A stretch of 54,046 nt of DNA, taken from the NCBI RefSeq assembly GCF_015209505.1, contig NZ_JADEYC010000003.1, positions 1 through 54,046 on the forward strand. The letters are read 5' to 3'. Position numbers and translations under genes: made by a program. The notes below the pieces were generated by a model. The model had not been told where the DNA came from. It saw only the letters and a program-made list of their open reading frames with translations, and did no database searches. Below are positions 1 to 7,798 of this stretch, one piece after another. Every line of letters begins with the position of its first letter. The stretch's first letter is position 1. Source of the stretch: Saccharopolyspora montiporae. Lineage in GTDB: Bacteria; Actinomycetota; Actinomycetes; Mycobacteriales; Pseudonocardiaceae.

Positions 1-31
1 CTCCCTTTCCGGTGAACAGCAGAATGCGCAA
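1..31 (-). CDS. ArsA-family (anion-transporting type) ATPase, N-terminal fragment
   Basis: Only the first ten codons lie in the window; the gene runs off the left edge. Read on the minus strand from a TTG at 31 it gives LRILLFTGKG, the start of the deviant Walker A (GKGGVGKT) typical of ArsA/MinD-type ATPases. A CGGAG ribosome-binding site lies 5 nt upstream of the TTG. It follows the SRPBCC gene by 14 bp on the same strand, so the two are probably co-transcribed. In M. tuberculosis the SRPBCC homologue Rv2185c is likewise followed by the ArsA-like Rv2184c (recalled), which supports the call. Function beyond ATP binding cannot be judged from this fragment. Confidence 0.8.
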   Translation of the reverse strand, partial: MRILLFTGKG

Positions 32-45
32 CGGGCTCCGTTCGG

Positions 46-489
46 CTAGCGGTTGCCTTCGACCTGGCGCTTGAGCTCCTTGAGCGCCGTGTCCATGATC
101 ATCTTCTCCGCCTTGCGCTTGAACATCCCGATCATCGGGATGGCCAGGTCGACCGCGAGGCTGTAGGTGACCTCGGTGCGCTCGTCGGACAACGGCTGCA
201 GGCGGTAGCTGCCCTCCTGCGCCTTCTGCACCTGCCCTTCCACGAGCGACCAGCTCACCGACAGACCGTCACCGGCCCAGTCGTAGACGTTGGTGTAGGT
301 GTCCTTGACCACACCGGCATCCAGCACGAAGCGCACCTTTTCGGCCGCACCGGAGTCGGTGTGCTCCAGCACCTCCGTCTCCTTCACCGCGTCCGCCCAC
401 TCCGGATAGGCGGAGAAGTCGGCGATCACGGACATGATCCGCTCCGCGGGGGCCTCGATCACGATGGACTGGGTGGACTGATCGACCAT
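46..489 (-). CDS. SRPBCC (START/polyketide cyclase-like) family protein
   Basis: The 147-residue product begins MVDQSTQSIVIEAPAERIMSV and fits the helix-grip SRPBCC fold: an early ligand-pocket strand, the segment IADFSAYPEWADAVK, and a long C-terminal helix (KRKAEKMIMDTALKELKRQ). It resembles the M. tuberculosis Rv2185c group. Such proteins bind hydrophobic ligands in a deep cavity, but the ligand is unknown. The ATG at 489 was chosen because a TAACCT -10 hexamer ends 7 nt before it, which makes a leaderless transcript likely. A longer open frame continues upstream but runs into the oppositely framed phosphoesterase gene and has no family similarity. It probably heads an operon with the ArsA-like gene. 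Confidence 0.9.
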   Translation of the reverse strand: MVDQSTQSIVIEAPAERIMSVIADFSAYPEWADAVKETEVLEHTDSGAAEKVRFVLDAGVVKDTYTNVYDWAGDGLSVSWSLVEGQVQKAQEGSYRLQPLSDERTEVTYSLAVDLAIPMIGMFKRKAEKMIMDTALKELKRQVEGNR

Positions 490-496
490 GTGCGGC

Positions 497-502
497 AGGT
501 TA
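497..502 (-). promoter_or_regulatory. -10 hexamer (leaderless) of the SRPBCC gene
   Basis: TAACCT on the minus strand ends 7 nt before the ATG at 489, so transcription should start at or next to the start codon. Confidence 0.6.
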
Positions 503-554
503 CCGCTTCCCCTCGCCCAGGTGGGCGCAGGAGCCGCGGCACGAAGAACGGCGC

Positions 555-1355
555 TCACCAGCTGATCGCGTACGGGCGCCCGGTGCGTTGGAAATGCCCG
601 ACGTTGACGCATTCGGTGCCGCCGACGCGCACCCGCTGGGACAGCGGCTGGTGCACGTGCCCGAACAGCGACCACCGGGGCCGATCGGTGCGGATCCGCT
701 GCAGCGCGCCCGCCGAGCCGTACTCGGAACGGCGCGCCACGACGTCGTAGGTCAGCTCGGGCACCGCGGGCGGCAGGTGCGTGCACAGCACGTCCAGCGG
801 CGGCAGCGCGGCCAGCGCCTCGTCGTACCGCTCCTCCTGGCGCAGGTAGGGCACCCAGGCAGCGTGCTTGCGCAGGGTCGCGCCGGGCGGCAGCAGCGTT
901 CCGCCGAGGAAGCCGAACCGCAGCCCGCCGATCTCGGCGCTGTCCCCGTCGAGGATGTGGATGCCCGCGCGGGCGAACTCCGGCCACAGGTGCGGCGCGT
1001 CGACGTTGCCCGGGGTCGCGTAGGTCGGGGCGGTCAGCGCGCCGAACAGCTCCGCGTACTGCTCGCGCACCGCGTCGTCGACCACCTTCGCCGGATCGGA
1101 CAGGCTCTCCCACAGCGACCGCGCGTAGGCGCCGAACTCGGGTCCGCGCTGCCCGCGCCGCAGTTCGGCGAACCGGGCCACCTTCTCCGGCCCGAAGATC
1201 CGCCCGAGGATGCCGCGCCCGTGGTCGTGATAATCGACGAAGTCGACGAGGTCGCCGAGCACCACGAGCGCGTCGGCCCCGTCACCGGCCCGCTTGAGGT
1301 CCTCGACGTTGCCGTGGACGTCCGAGACGACGTGGACGCGCAAACCGACTCCCAA
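555..1355 (-). CDS. Metallophosphoesterase (calcineurin-like)
   Basis: The 266-residue protein carries the dimetal phosphoesterase motifs in order: VSDVHGN near residue 11 (DxH), LGDLVDF near residue 33 (GD), GNVDAPH mid-protein (GNxx), and LFGHVHQPL near the C-terminus (GHxH). It is likely a cytosolic phosphoesterase; its substrate cannot be deduced. The start is a TTG at 1355. An in-frame TAG lies 11 codons upstream with no ATG or GTG between, so the choice is this TTG or a second one four codons later. It precedes the SRPBCC gene by 65 bp on the same strand. Confidence 0.88.
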   Translation of the reverse strand: MGVGLRVHVVSDVHGNVEDLKRAGDGADALVVLGDLVDFVDYHDHGRGILGRIFGPEKVARFAELRRGQRGPEFGAYARSLWESLSDPAKVVDDAVREQYAELFGALTAPTYATPGNVDAPHLWPEFARAGIHILDGDSAEIGGLRFGFLGGTLLPPGATLRKHAAWVPYLRQEERYDEALAALPPLDVLCTHLPPAVPELTYDVVARRSEYGSAGALQRIRTDRPRWSLFGHVHQPLSQRVRVGGTECVNVGHFQRTGRPYAISW

Positions 1356-1499
1356 CCGCTGTGCGAATTCTTCCCATCCTCGAACCTAATGCCACGTGGA
1401 CGCCGGAACGCACCGCCCGTCGGACGCCGCGGTGTGCGCTGGCCGCGGGGCGGATGTGACGCACGGGACGGCCCGCACAGGCACTAGCAGGAGGAGAAT

Positions 1500-1505
1500 T
1501 AGGCT
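1500..1505 (+). promoter_or_regulatory. Candidate -10 of fadD15
   Basis: TAGGCT lies about 96 bp before the GTG start of the acyl-CoA ligase. It would give a leader of roughly 90 nt containing the palindromes at 1535-1560 and the ribosome-binding site at 1590. No clear -35 was recognised. Confidence 0.35.
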
Positions 1506-1534
1506 CAAGACGATTGCGGCGGGCCGACAGGGAC

Positions 1535-1560
1535 TACCGCTCGGTAACTATCAGCGTTAC
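1535..1560. promoter_or_regulatory. Overlapping palindromes in the fadD15 leader (candidate operator)
   Basis: TACCG-ct-CGGTA (1535-1546) overlaps GTAAC-n7-GTTAC (1544-1560) in the presumed untranslated leader of fadD15. Overlapping inverted repeats downstream of a promoter are a common form of repressor site. The TACCG/CGGTA arms also occur in the palindrome beside tetR at 43151. No regulator is known for this site; the role is inferred from symmetry only. Confidence 0.35.
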
Positions 1561-1601
1561 GTTATGGCCCACTCAACGGCGTGTTTTCGGAGGTTTCGAA
1601 C

Positions 1602-3407
1602 GTGCGAGAGTTCAGCGCACCCGCCACCACGGCGGTGGCCGAGGACGAGAACCTCACCGACATGGTGTGGGCCAACGCGGAGAGGTTCGGAAGCACAGTG
1701 AGCTTCCGGCGCCGCGTCGAGGGCACCTGGGTGGACGTGACCGCCGCGGAATTCGCCGCGCAGGTACTCGGGGTGGCCAAGGGGCTCATCGCGGCCGGGT
1801 TGCAGCCCGGCGACCGGGTCGGGCTGATGTCCCGGACGCGCTACGAGTGGAGCCTGTTCGACTTCGCCATCTGGACGGCCGGATGCGCGACGGTGCCGGT
1901 GTACGAGACCTCCTCCGCCGATCAGGCCGAGTGGATCCTCGGCGATTCCGGGGCCAAGGCCGTCATCGTGGAGAGCGATGCCAACCGCGCCGAAGTGGAC
2001 AAGGTCCGCGACCGGCTCGACGAACTGGGCAACGTCTGGCAGATCGACGCGCCCGAGGGCGAGAAGGGCGCCGTCGACGAGCTCACCGGACTCGGCGCGG
2101 GCGTGGAGGACCACGAGGCGCACGAGCGGCGCCGCGGGGTCGGGGCCGACGACCTGGCGACCCTGATCTACACCTCGGGCACCACCGGGCGACCGAAGGG
2201 CTGCGTGCTCACGCACCGCAACGTGCTCGCCGAGGTACGCGCGGACATCGAGGCTTTCCCGCAGCTGACCCAGCAGGGCAACTCGATGCTGATGTTCCTG
2301 CCCATGGCACACGTGCTGGCCCGGGCCATCGCGGTGATGTCGGTGTACGCGCGGGTCACCCTGGGCCACACCAGCGACATCAAGGACCTGGTCGAGGACC
2401 TGGGTTCGTTCCGCCCGACGTTCGTGCTCGCGGTGCCGCGCGTGTTCGAGAAGGTCTACAACACGGCCAAGCAGAAGGCGCACGCGGACAGCAAGACCAA
2501 GGTGATCTTCGACAAGGCCGAGGACACCGCCGTGGCCTACAGCAAGGCGCAGGACGAAGGCGGTCCCGGGCTGGGCCTGAAGGTCAAACACGCGGTGTTC
2601 GACAAGCTCGTCTACCACAAGCTGCGTTCCGCGCTCGGCGGCCGCTGCATCGCGGCCGTCTCCGGCGGTGCACCGCTGGGCGAGCGGCTGGCGCACTTCT
2701 TCCGCGGCGTCGGCGTCCCGGTCCTGGAGGGCTACGGGCTGACCGAGACCACCGCCGCCGCCGCGGTGAACGTGCAGGACGGCTTCAAGATCGGCACCGT
2801 CGGCAAACCGCTGGCCGGCACCACCGTCCGCATCGCCGACGACAACGAGGTGCTGGTCAAGGGCGATGTCGTGTTCAACCGGTACTGGAACAACGACGAC
2901 GCCACCGCCACGTCGCTGGAGGACGGCTGGTTCCACACCGGCGACCTCGGCTCGCTGGACGACGAGGGCTTCCTGCGGATCACCGGCCGCAAGAAGGAGA
3001 TCATCGTGACCGCGGGCGGCAAGAACGTCGCCCCGGCGGTACTGGAGGACAGCCTGCGCTCGCACCCGCTGATCAGCCAGTGCATGGTCGTCGGCGACCA
3101 GAAGCCGTTCATCGGCGCCCTGGTCACCCTCGACCCGGAGTTCCTCCCGTCCTGGCTGGCCAACAAGGGCCGCGACCAGAACACCACGGCGGCGGCGCTG
3201 GTCGACGATCCCGAGCTGCGCGCCGAGGTGCAGGCCGCCGTCGACGACGCCAACGAGGCGGTGTCCAAGGCCGAGCGGATCAAGCAGTTCCGCATCCTGC
3301 CCGAGGACTTCACCGAGGCCACCGGGGAGATGACCCCGAGCATGAAGCTCAAGCGGAACAAGGTCGCGGAGAACCACTCGGCAGAGATCGAGGCCATCTA
3401 CTCCTGA
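1602..3407 (+). CDS. fadD15: Long-chain fatty-acid--CoA ligase (FadD15-like)
   Basis: This 601-residue AMP-forming ligase activates fatty acids to acyl-CoA through an acyl-AMP intermediate. The P-loop-like YTSGTTGRPKG lies near residue 190, followed by the A5-type segment YGLTE, the GDLG aspartate, and the C-terminal hinge and lysine region (ITGRKKEIIVTAGGKNVAP). Sequence and length match the actinobacterial FadD15 group, whose members begin MREFS. That matches the GTG at 1602 (VREFSAP), which has a GGAGG box 8 nt upstream. A GTG at 1581 is in frame but has no such site. The gene converges on a zinc peptidase gene, with a shared terminator between them. Confidence 0.93.
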   Translation: MREFSAPATTAVAEDENLTDMVWANAERFGSTVSFRRRVEGTWVDVTAAEFAAQVLGVAKGLIAAGLQPGDRVGLMSRTRYEWSLFDFAIWTAGCATVPVYETSSADQAEWILGDSGAKAVIVESDANRAEVDKVRDRLDELGNVWQIDAPEGEKGAVDELTGLGAGVEDHEAHERRRGVGADDLATLIYTSGTTGRPKGCVLTHRNVLAEVRADIEAFPQLTQQGNSMLMFLPMAHVLARAIAVMSVYARVTLGHTSDIKDLVEDLGSFRPTFVLAVPRVFEKVYNTAKQKAHADSKTKVIFDKAEDTAVAYSKAQDEGGPGLGLKVKHAVFDKLVYHKLRSALGGRCIAAVSGGAPLGERLAHFFRGVGVPVLEGYGLTETTAAAAVNVQDGFKIGTVGKPLAGTTVRIADDNEVLVKGDVVFNRYWNNDDATATSLEDGWFHTGDLGSLDDEGFLRITGRKKEIIVTAGGKNVAPAVLEDSLRSHPLISQCMVVGDQKPFIGALVTLDPEFLPSWLANKGRDQNTTAAALVDDPELRAEVQAAVDDANEAVSKAERIKQFRILPEDFTEATGEMTPSMKLKRNKVAENHSAEIEAIYS

Positions 3408-3412
3408 TGCGC

Positions 3413-3445
3413 CCGTCCCGGCGGGCTCGGCGCCCGCCGGGACGG
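3413..3445. terminator. Bidirectional terminator between fadD15 and the zinc peptidase
   Basis: A 13-bp perfect stem (3413-3425 with 3433-3445) and a 7-nt loop lie between two convergent genes. There is no T-tract, as is usual in high-GC actinobacteria. Confidence 0.7.
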
Positions 3446-3451
3446 AGCGGA

Positions 3452-4759
3452 TCAGCCGAACTCCCGTTCCAGCGCAGCACCCCAGTCCGCGAGCAGCCGG
3501 CCCCGGTCGGTGCCGAGCACCTCGCGCAGCGCGGTTTCGACCTCGTCGGCATCGCCGGTCGCGGCGATCCGGCGGTAGAGCTGCACCACCCGCTCCGGGC
3601 CGAAGCGCTGCGCGAGGTAGTCCACGAACGACCAGGACTGCTGGTAGGCGAGGTCCAGATTCCGCCCGGCGCTGTGGAAATCGCCGTCGTCCGGCAGGGC
3701 GCCCGGCGGGCCCGAGATGCGGACCTGGCGGGCGAGGTCCGGCGCCAGGTGCGCCCCGGAACCGGGATTGTCCCGATAGCCCACGTAGTCGGCGAACCCC
3801 TCCAGCAGCCACATCGGGGATCCGTCCACGGTGTCCGGTCGCGCCGCGATGTGCGTGACCTCGTGGACCAGCACCGAGCGCAGCGAGCTCTCCGAAAGAC
3901 GTTGCGCCGTGCGCGGATTGAGCACCACGCGCTGCCCCTCCACTCGGCGCTGCGCGTGGTCGACCCGGTCGGCGATGGCCACCGCCGCGATCCCGTCCAC
4001 CGAGAACTCCGGCCCGACCAGCTCGCTGAGCTCCTGCGGCGACTCCGGCAGCAGCACCCCGACCCGCTGCGGCCACCGCACGCCCCAGACCCGGTTCACC
4101 TCGGCGACCGCCTCGTCCAGGTGCGCGGCGACCCGCTCCGTCTGCGCCCGGTTCTCCCGGTGCCCGATGACCAGACCGCTGCGGGTGGCGACCGGGTGCA
4201 GCTCCGAGAAGTCCCACGGCCCGCGCCAGGTCCGGCGGGCCGGCTCGTCCGGCACCTCATCGGCCGCCAGGTACCAGTCCGCCCCGCGCCGCACGAACAC
4301 GTAGCCGAGCCCGCGAGTGGTCGGCGCGCTGTCCACCCCGTGCAGCGCGTAGCGCAGCGACACCCGCGGCGACCAGGTCTCCGCCGCCCCGGCCGTCTCC
4401 GGCACGTCCACCACCGAGCGGCCGTCGACCCGGTAGTCCCAGGCGGCGAACGGCACCATCGCGAGGTTGCGGTACAGCCGCCGCTGCCCCTCGCGGAACT
4501 CGGCGGGCGCGGCGGGATCCACCGAGGCGAGGAACGCGGCCTCGTCACGCTGGCGCACCGCCTGCGCGCGCTGGTCCAACACCGCCCGCACCGCGGCTTC
4601 CCGCGATTCGGGCGCCGCAGCATTCCCGGCGGGCCCCACCGCCTGCTGAACCCGCTCGGACGAGCGCTGCTCGGGCAGCGACACGACCGCCAGCCCGACC
4701 AGCACCGCCGCAGCGGCGGCCGCGGCGAGCCACCCGCGGAACCCCCTGGAACCCGGCAC
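3452..4759 (-). CDS. Membrane-anchored zinc peptidase (gluzincin-type, peptidase MA-like)
   Basis: The protein has one N-terminal hydrophobic segment (WLAAAAAAAVLVGLAVV, residues about 11-27) and a large extracytoplasmic part. HEVTH near residue 298 supplies two zinc ligands and the catalytic Glu. LLEGFADYVGY about 20 residues later supplies the third ligand, as in gluzincins. The substrate is unknown. The chosen GTG at 4759 starts directly before the membrane segment and has TACGAT ending 7 nt upstream; an ATG at 4804 and a GTG at 4849 are in frame but have neither feature. In M. tuberculosis this position holds pimB' (recalled), so the locus differs here. Confidence 0.8.
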   Translation of the reverse strand: MPGSRGFRGWLAAAAAAAVLVGLAVVSLPEQRSSERVQQAVGPAGNAAAPESREAAVRAVLDQRAQAVRQRDEAAFLASVDPAAPAEFREGQRRLYRNLAMVPFAAWDYRVDGRSVVDVPETAGAAETWSPRVSLRYALHGVDSAPTTRGLGYVFVRRGADWYLAADEVPDEPARRTWRGPWDFSELHPVATRSGLVIGHRENRAQTERVAAHLDEAVAEVNRVWGVRWPQRVGVLLPESPQELSELVGPEFSVDGIAAVAIADRVDHAQRRVEGQRVVLNPRTAQRLSESSLRSVLVHEVTHIAARPDTVDGSPMWLLEGFADYVGYRDNPGSGAHLAPDLARQVRISGPPGALPDDGDFHSAGRNLDLAYQQSWSFVDYLAQRFGPERVVQLYRRIAATGDADEVETALREVLGTDRGRLLADWGAALEREFG

Positions 4760-4766
4760 GCGGGGA

Positions 4767-4772
4767 ATCGTA
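4767..4772 (-). promoter_or_regulatory. -10 hexamer (leaderless) of the zinc peptidase gene
   Basis: TACGAT on the minus strand ends 7 nt before the GTG at 4759. It decides this start over two upstream in-frame candidates. Confidence 0.5.
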
Positions 4773-4912
4773 GGGCGGCACCGCAGCGCGCACCGGCTGG
4801 ACATCACCCGGTGCGGCGGGCACCGCGCGCACGCGAGCGGGGACGGCACACGATGGTGCCGCCCCCGCTCGGGCGTGCGATCGACCGGTACCGGACGGCA
4901 CCGGTCGCCGGA

Positions 4913-5965
4913 TCAGCCCGCGACCCGCCGGATGTCGGTCACGTCGCCGATGCTGTCGTAGTCGGTGACCTTGACGACGTCACCGGAGGTCGGGGCGTGC
5001 ACGGCCTTGCCGTCGCCCACGTACATCGACACGTGGCTGACCGGGCTGTAGTAGAAGATCATGTCGCCCGGCTTGAGCTCGCTGGCCGACACGCTCTCAC
5101 CCTCGGTCACCTGGGACTTCGTCGAACCGCCGATGCTGACACCGGCCTGCTCGTAGGCCCAGTACATGAGCCCGGAGCAGTCGAACTCGCTCGGGCCCTT
5201 GGCGCCCCAGACGTACGGTGCGCCCTGCACGCTCAGCGCCGCGTTGACCGCCTCCACGGCAGCACCCGCGCCGGCGATGGTGCCCACATCGGTGGAACCG
5301 TCGCTGACCAGCGAGTCCTGCTCATCGGCGCTGAGCTCCTCGTAGCGCTGCTCGACCTGGGCGATCTGCTGGTCCATCGCCGCGGTCTTGTCCTTCAGCT
5401 CGCCGGCGATGCGCGCCGAATCGGCCTCGGCACGGGCCGCTTGCGCCCGCGCCTCCTTGGCCTGCTTCTCGGAGGACTCGGCCTGGTTGGTGGCATTGGC
5501 CAGGCTGGTGATCGCCTCGTTGTTGTCCCGGGAGAGCACGTCCAGCGCCGCCGCGCGGTCGAGGTACTCCTGCGGCTGCTCGCTGACCAGCAGCGCCGAG
5601 AGCTTGTTCAGCCGCGCGCCCTGGTACGAAGCGGTGGTGAGCTGGTCGACGCGGCCGCGGAACCGATCCTCCTCGGTGCGCGCCTGCTCGGCCACCTGCT
5701 CGGACTGGACGGCCTTCGCGGTGGCCCGGTCGAGCTCCTCGCGCTTGGCCTGGTGGTCTTCCTCGGCCTTCTTCTTCTCCTCGGTGAGCTGCTCCGCCCG
5801 ATGCGAGAGGTCGCGCACCTGCTGAGCCGCGTCCGAGGCGTTGTCGGGAAGGGGTGGGTCTGCGAAAGCCTGTCCGGAGGTGACGCCGACGACGGCGGCG
5901 ACCGCCGTAGCGGCCATGGCTCCACGCAGAGAACGCTTGAGGTCGTGCGACGCCACGTCGCGCAC
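4913..5965 (-). CDS. Secreted NlpC/P60 peptidoglycan hydrolase with coiled coil (RipA/Rv2190c-like)
   Basis: The 350-residue product has a signal peptide with a likely AFA-DP cleavage near residue 35, a long Lys/Glu/Ala-rich coiled coil (about 40-215), and a C-terminal NlpC/P60 domain. The domain shows the nucleophile in FDCSGL (about residue 263) and the catalytic His in HVSMYVG (about 310). Such enzymes cut the D-Glu-mDAP bond of stem peptides, and the coiled coil usually holds the domain inactive until a partner binds. The GTG at 5965 has an AAGGAG box 2-3 nt upstream. A 363-bp gene-free region precedes it. Confidence 0.9.
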   Translation of the reverse strand: MRDVASHDLKRSLRGAMAATAVAAVVGVTSGQAFADPPLPDNASDAAQQVRDLSHRAEQLTEEKKKAEEDHQAKREELDRATAKAVQSEQVAEQARTEEDRFRGRVDQLTTASYQGARLNKLSALLVSEQPQEYLDRAAALDVLSRDNNEAITSLANATNQAESSEKQAKEARAQAARAEADSARIAGELKDKTAAMDQQIAQVEQRYEELSADEQDSLVSDGSTDVGTIAGAGAAVEAVNAALSVQGAPYVWGAKGPSEFDCSGLMYWAYEQAGVSIGGSTKSQVTEGESVSASELKPGDMIFYYSPVSHVSMYVGDGKAVHAPTSGDVVKVTDYDSIGDVTDIRRVAG

Positions 5966-6328
5966 TGCTCCTTCTGCTTCTCCGACCGCTCACCGGGACC
6001 GAGCGCTCCGCTCGCTCCGGCGCGGCTCCCCGACAAGCCGATCCAGCGGTGCCCCGCGGGCCGCCCGGTTCAGGCGGCTGATCACCGCGAAGTCCGAGCC
6101 AGATTACGAAAGGTGAGCCGATGCGTCCAGAAGCGGGGGTCGGTTTTTCCTCCGCAGCGGCCGGAGGTCTCTCACGGAGGAGAGTCGTGCGCTCACCGTG
6201 ATCGGAGAGCGGTCCTGGCACGTCCGTTTCAGCGAGGCCCGAACGCCACCCGGGCGGAGACGCAGCGCACCCGGGTTACCGGTTATGAGATCGGCCACCG
6301 GGATGAATCGGCCACGTTCCCGCGGCGG
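5966..6328. other. 363-bp intergenic region upstream of the NlpC/P60 gene
   Basis: There is no convincing coding frame here. In the direction of the NlpC/P60 gene it holds a 6-bp stem with a 7-nt loop (6157-6175) flanked by an A-run but no T-run, and a G+C-rich imperfect hairpin around 6000-6040 close to the ribosome-binding site. A palindromic ACCGGTTA-type element lies at about 6271-6284. The length suggests a long regulated leader. The conserved CCGACAGCTAACC-like segment of the c-di-AMP (ydaO) riboswitch was looked for and not found. Confidence 0.4.
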
Positions 6329-7696
6329 TCAGACCCGAGCCATCCGCTCCAGCAGCACCGGAGAGGGCACCGCGTAGGCCCCCCGGTGCCGCACCGAGGT
6401 CGCCACCGCCCGGTCCGAGGTCACCACCACCAGCTGCCGACCGGGCGGCTCCGCCGACACCAGGTCGCGGATGACGTCGTCCGCCTGCACACCCGGCTCG
6501 CTGAACAGCACCCGCACCCCGCGCGGGCCCGCGGACGGCACCGCGAGCACGTCGGCCCCGTCGAAGACGACCGTCACCTCCGCGCCGGTGCGCGCCGCCA
6601 GCGCCGCCATCTGGTGCGCCAACCGCTCGCGCTGGTCGGCCAGCGGCAGCTCCGGATAACCGCTCTTGGTGACGTTGTAGCCGTCGACGATGAGGTGCAC
6701 CGCGGGCAAGGCCAGCAACCTGTCCAGCGCGGCGGCATCCGGCACTTCACCGGTCGTCCCGGAGTCCGCCCGCACCCGCTGCACCACATCGCCCGGGCGC
6801 GGTCCCGCGCCGCCCGCGGCCAGTTCGCGCCGCAACCCGCCGACCGCGCCTTCCACCGTCTCCAGCAACAGCGCCAACCGGACCTCGTCGCCCTGCCTGG
6901 CCTCCCGCGCCGACTGCCGCGCGACCTCGACCTCGGCCCCGGCGCGCTCGGCCCGGCGCTGCTGCTCGTCGGCGCGCTGCTTGTCCCGGTCCCGCTCGGC
7001 GGCCATCTCCGCGATCCGCGCGTCCGCGTCGGTGCGCGCCTGCTGCGCCTCGTCCGCGGCCCGCGCCGCCGCGTCTTTGGCCTCCTTGAGCCGCACGCCC
7101 TGGTCGCGCAACCGCTTGCGCAACCGGTCGGCCTCGGCGCGGTCGCCCTCCCCGGCGCGGTCGAGCGCCTCCCGCTCGCGCGCCAGCTCCGCGCGCAGCC
7201 GCTCGGTCTCAGCGGCGAGGCGCTCGGCCCGGGCCACCGCCGAATCCCGCTCACCCCGCAGACCGCCCTGCTCGGAGCGGTGGCCGATCAGCTCGGTGTA
7301 GTGCGCGGCGACCGGCGACTCCAGCAGCAGCGCGGCCGCGGCCACGACCACGGCGTCCGGATCGTCCAGGGCCAAGGCCTCGGGGCGGTGCTTGCGGCAC
7401 CACTCCGCCACCGCAGCGCGGAACACACCGGAATCGCGCAGCGCGCCGAGCAACGCGGACATCCCCAGCTTCGCGCGCTTGGTCGGTGCGAAGCGCACCA
7501 CCGGGCGCAGCGATACCGGCACGTCACCGGCGCGCATGTCACCGAGCGCCGCAGCGGCCAGCTCGGCCAACCGGGTGCGGATCGGCGCGGGCAGCTGCGC
7601 CCAGTCCGCACGTCCCGGACCGGTCCGCCGGACACCGTCCACAGCGGACTCGTCGGGGTGCGCGGAATCGTCCCGCTCCGGTGTCGGTGGTACCAC
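6329..7696 (-). CDS. NYN-domain (YacP-like) RNA-binding/nuclease protein
   Basis: This 455-residue protein has three parts: an N-terminal helical region (about 1-140), a central charged coiled coil rich in RAERLAAETERLRAEL-type heptads (about 140-280), and a C-terminal NYN domain of the PIN superfamily. Acidic metal-binding positions appear in LIVDGYNV, VVFDGADV, ADDVIRDL and VVTSDRAV. YacP/Rae1-type NYN proteins cleave RNA in ribosome-linked contexts; whether this one cleaves is inference. The GTG at 7696 was chosen because TAGCCT ends 6 nt before it. The GTG two codons upstream directly abuts that hexamer and would fall outside the transcript. Confidence 0.82.
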   Translation of the reverse strand: MVPPTPERDDSAHPDESAVDGVRRTGPGRADWAQLPAPIRTRLAELAAAALGDMRAGDVPVSLRPVVRFAPTKRAKLGMSALLGALRDSGVFRAAVAEWCRKHRPEALALDDPDAVVVAAAALLLESPVAAHYTELIGHRSEQGGLRGERDSAVARAERLAAETERLRAELAREREALDRAGEGDRAEADRLRKRLRDQGVRLKEAKDAAARAADEAQQARTDADARIAEMAAERDRDKQRADEQQRRAERAGAEVEVARQSAREARQGDEVRLALLLETVEGAVGGLRRELAAGGAGPRPGDVVQRVRADSGTTGEVPDAAALDRLLALPAVHLIVDGYNVTKSGYPELPLADQRERLAHQMAALAARTGAEVTVVFDGADVLAVPSAGPRGVRVLFSEPGVQADDVIRDLVSAEPPGRQLVVVTSDRAVATSVRHRGAYAVPSPVLLERMARV

Positions 7697-7702
7697 CCCC
7701 AC

Positions 7703-7708
7703 AGGCTA
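7703..7708 (-). promoter_or_regulatory. -10 hexamer (leaderless) of the NYN-domain gene
   Basis: TAGCCT on the minus strand ends 6 nt before the GTG at 7696. Confidence 0.6.
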
Positions 7709-7784
7709 ATCCGTCACCGCCGGAGCGGTCGCCCACCCGGCGAAGCGCGCGTGTGCCGGGCCGCCGGCTGTCAGGGGACCGCCG

Positions 7785-7790
7785 TAGCGT
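7785..7790 (+). promoter_or_regulatory. -10 hexamer (leaderless) of the DEDDh/UvrC-like gene
   Basis: TAGCGT ends 8 nt before the ATG at 7799. Confidence 0.5.
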
Positions 7791-7798
7791 CACCGCCG

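Noticed and set aside
6271..6284. MtrA-like site (GTTACC-type repeats) upstream of the NlpC/P60 gene
   Set aside because: Only one good half-site and one poor one are visible, about 310 bp from the start codon; too weak to call.
5966..6328. c-di-AMP (ydaO) riboswitch upstream of the NlpC/P60 gene
   Set aside because: Expected from other actinobacterial hydrolase genes, but the conserved core segments were not found on the transcribed strand.
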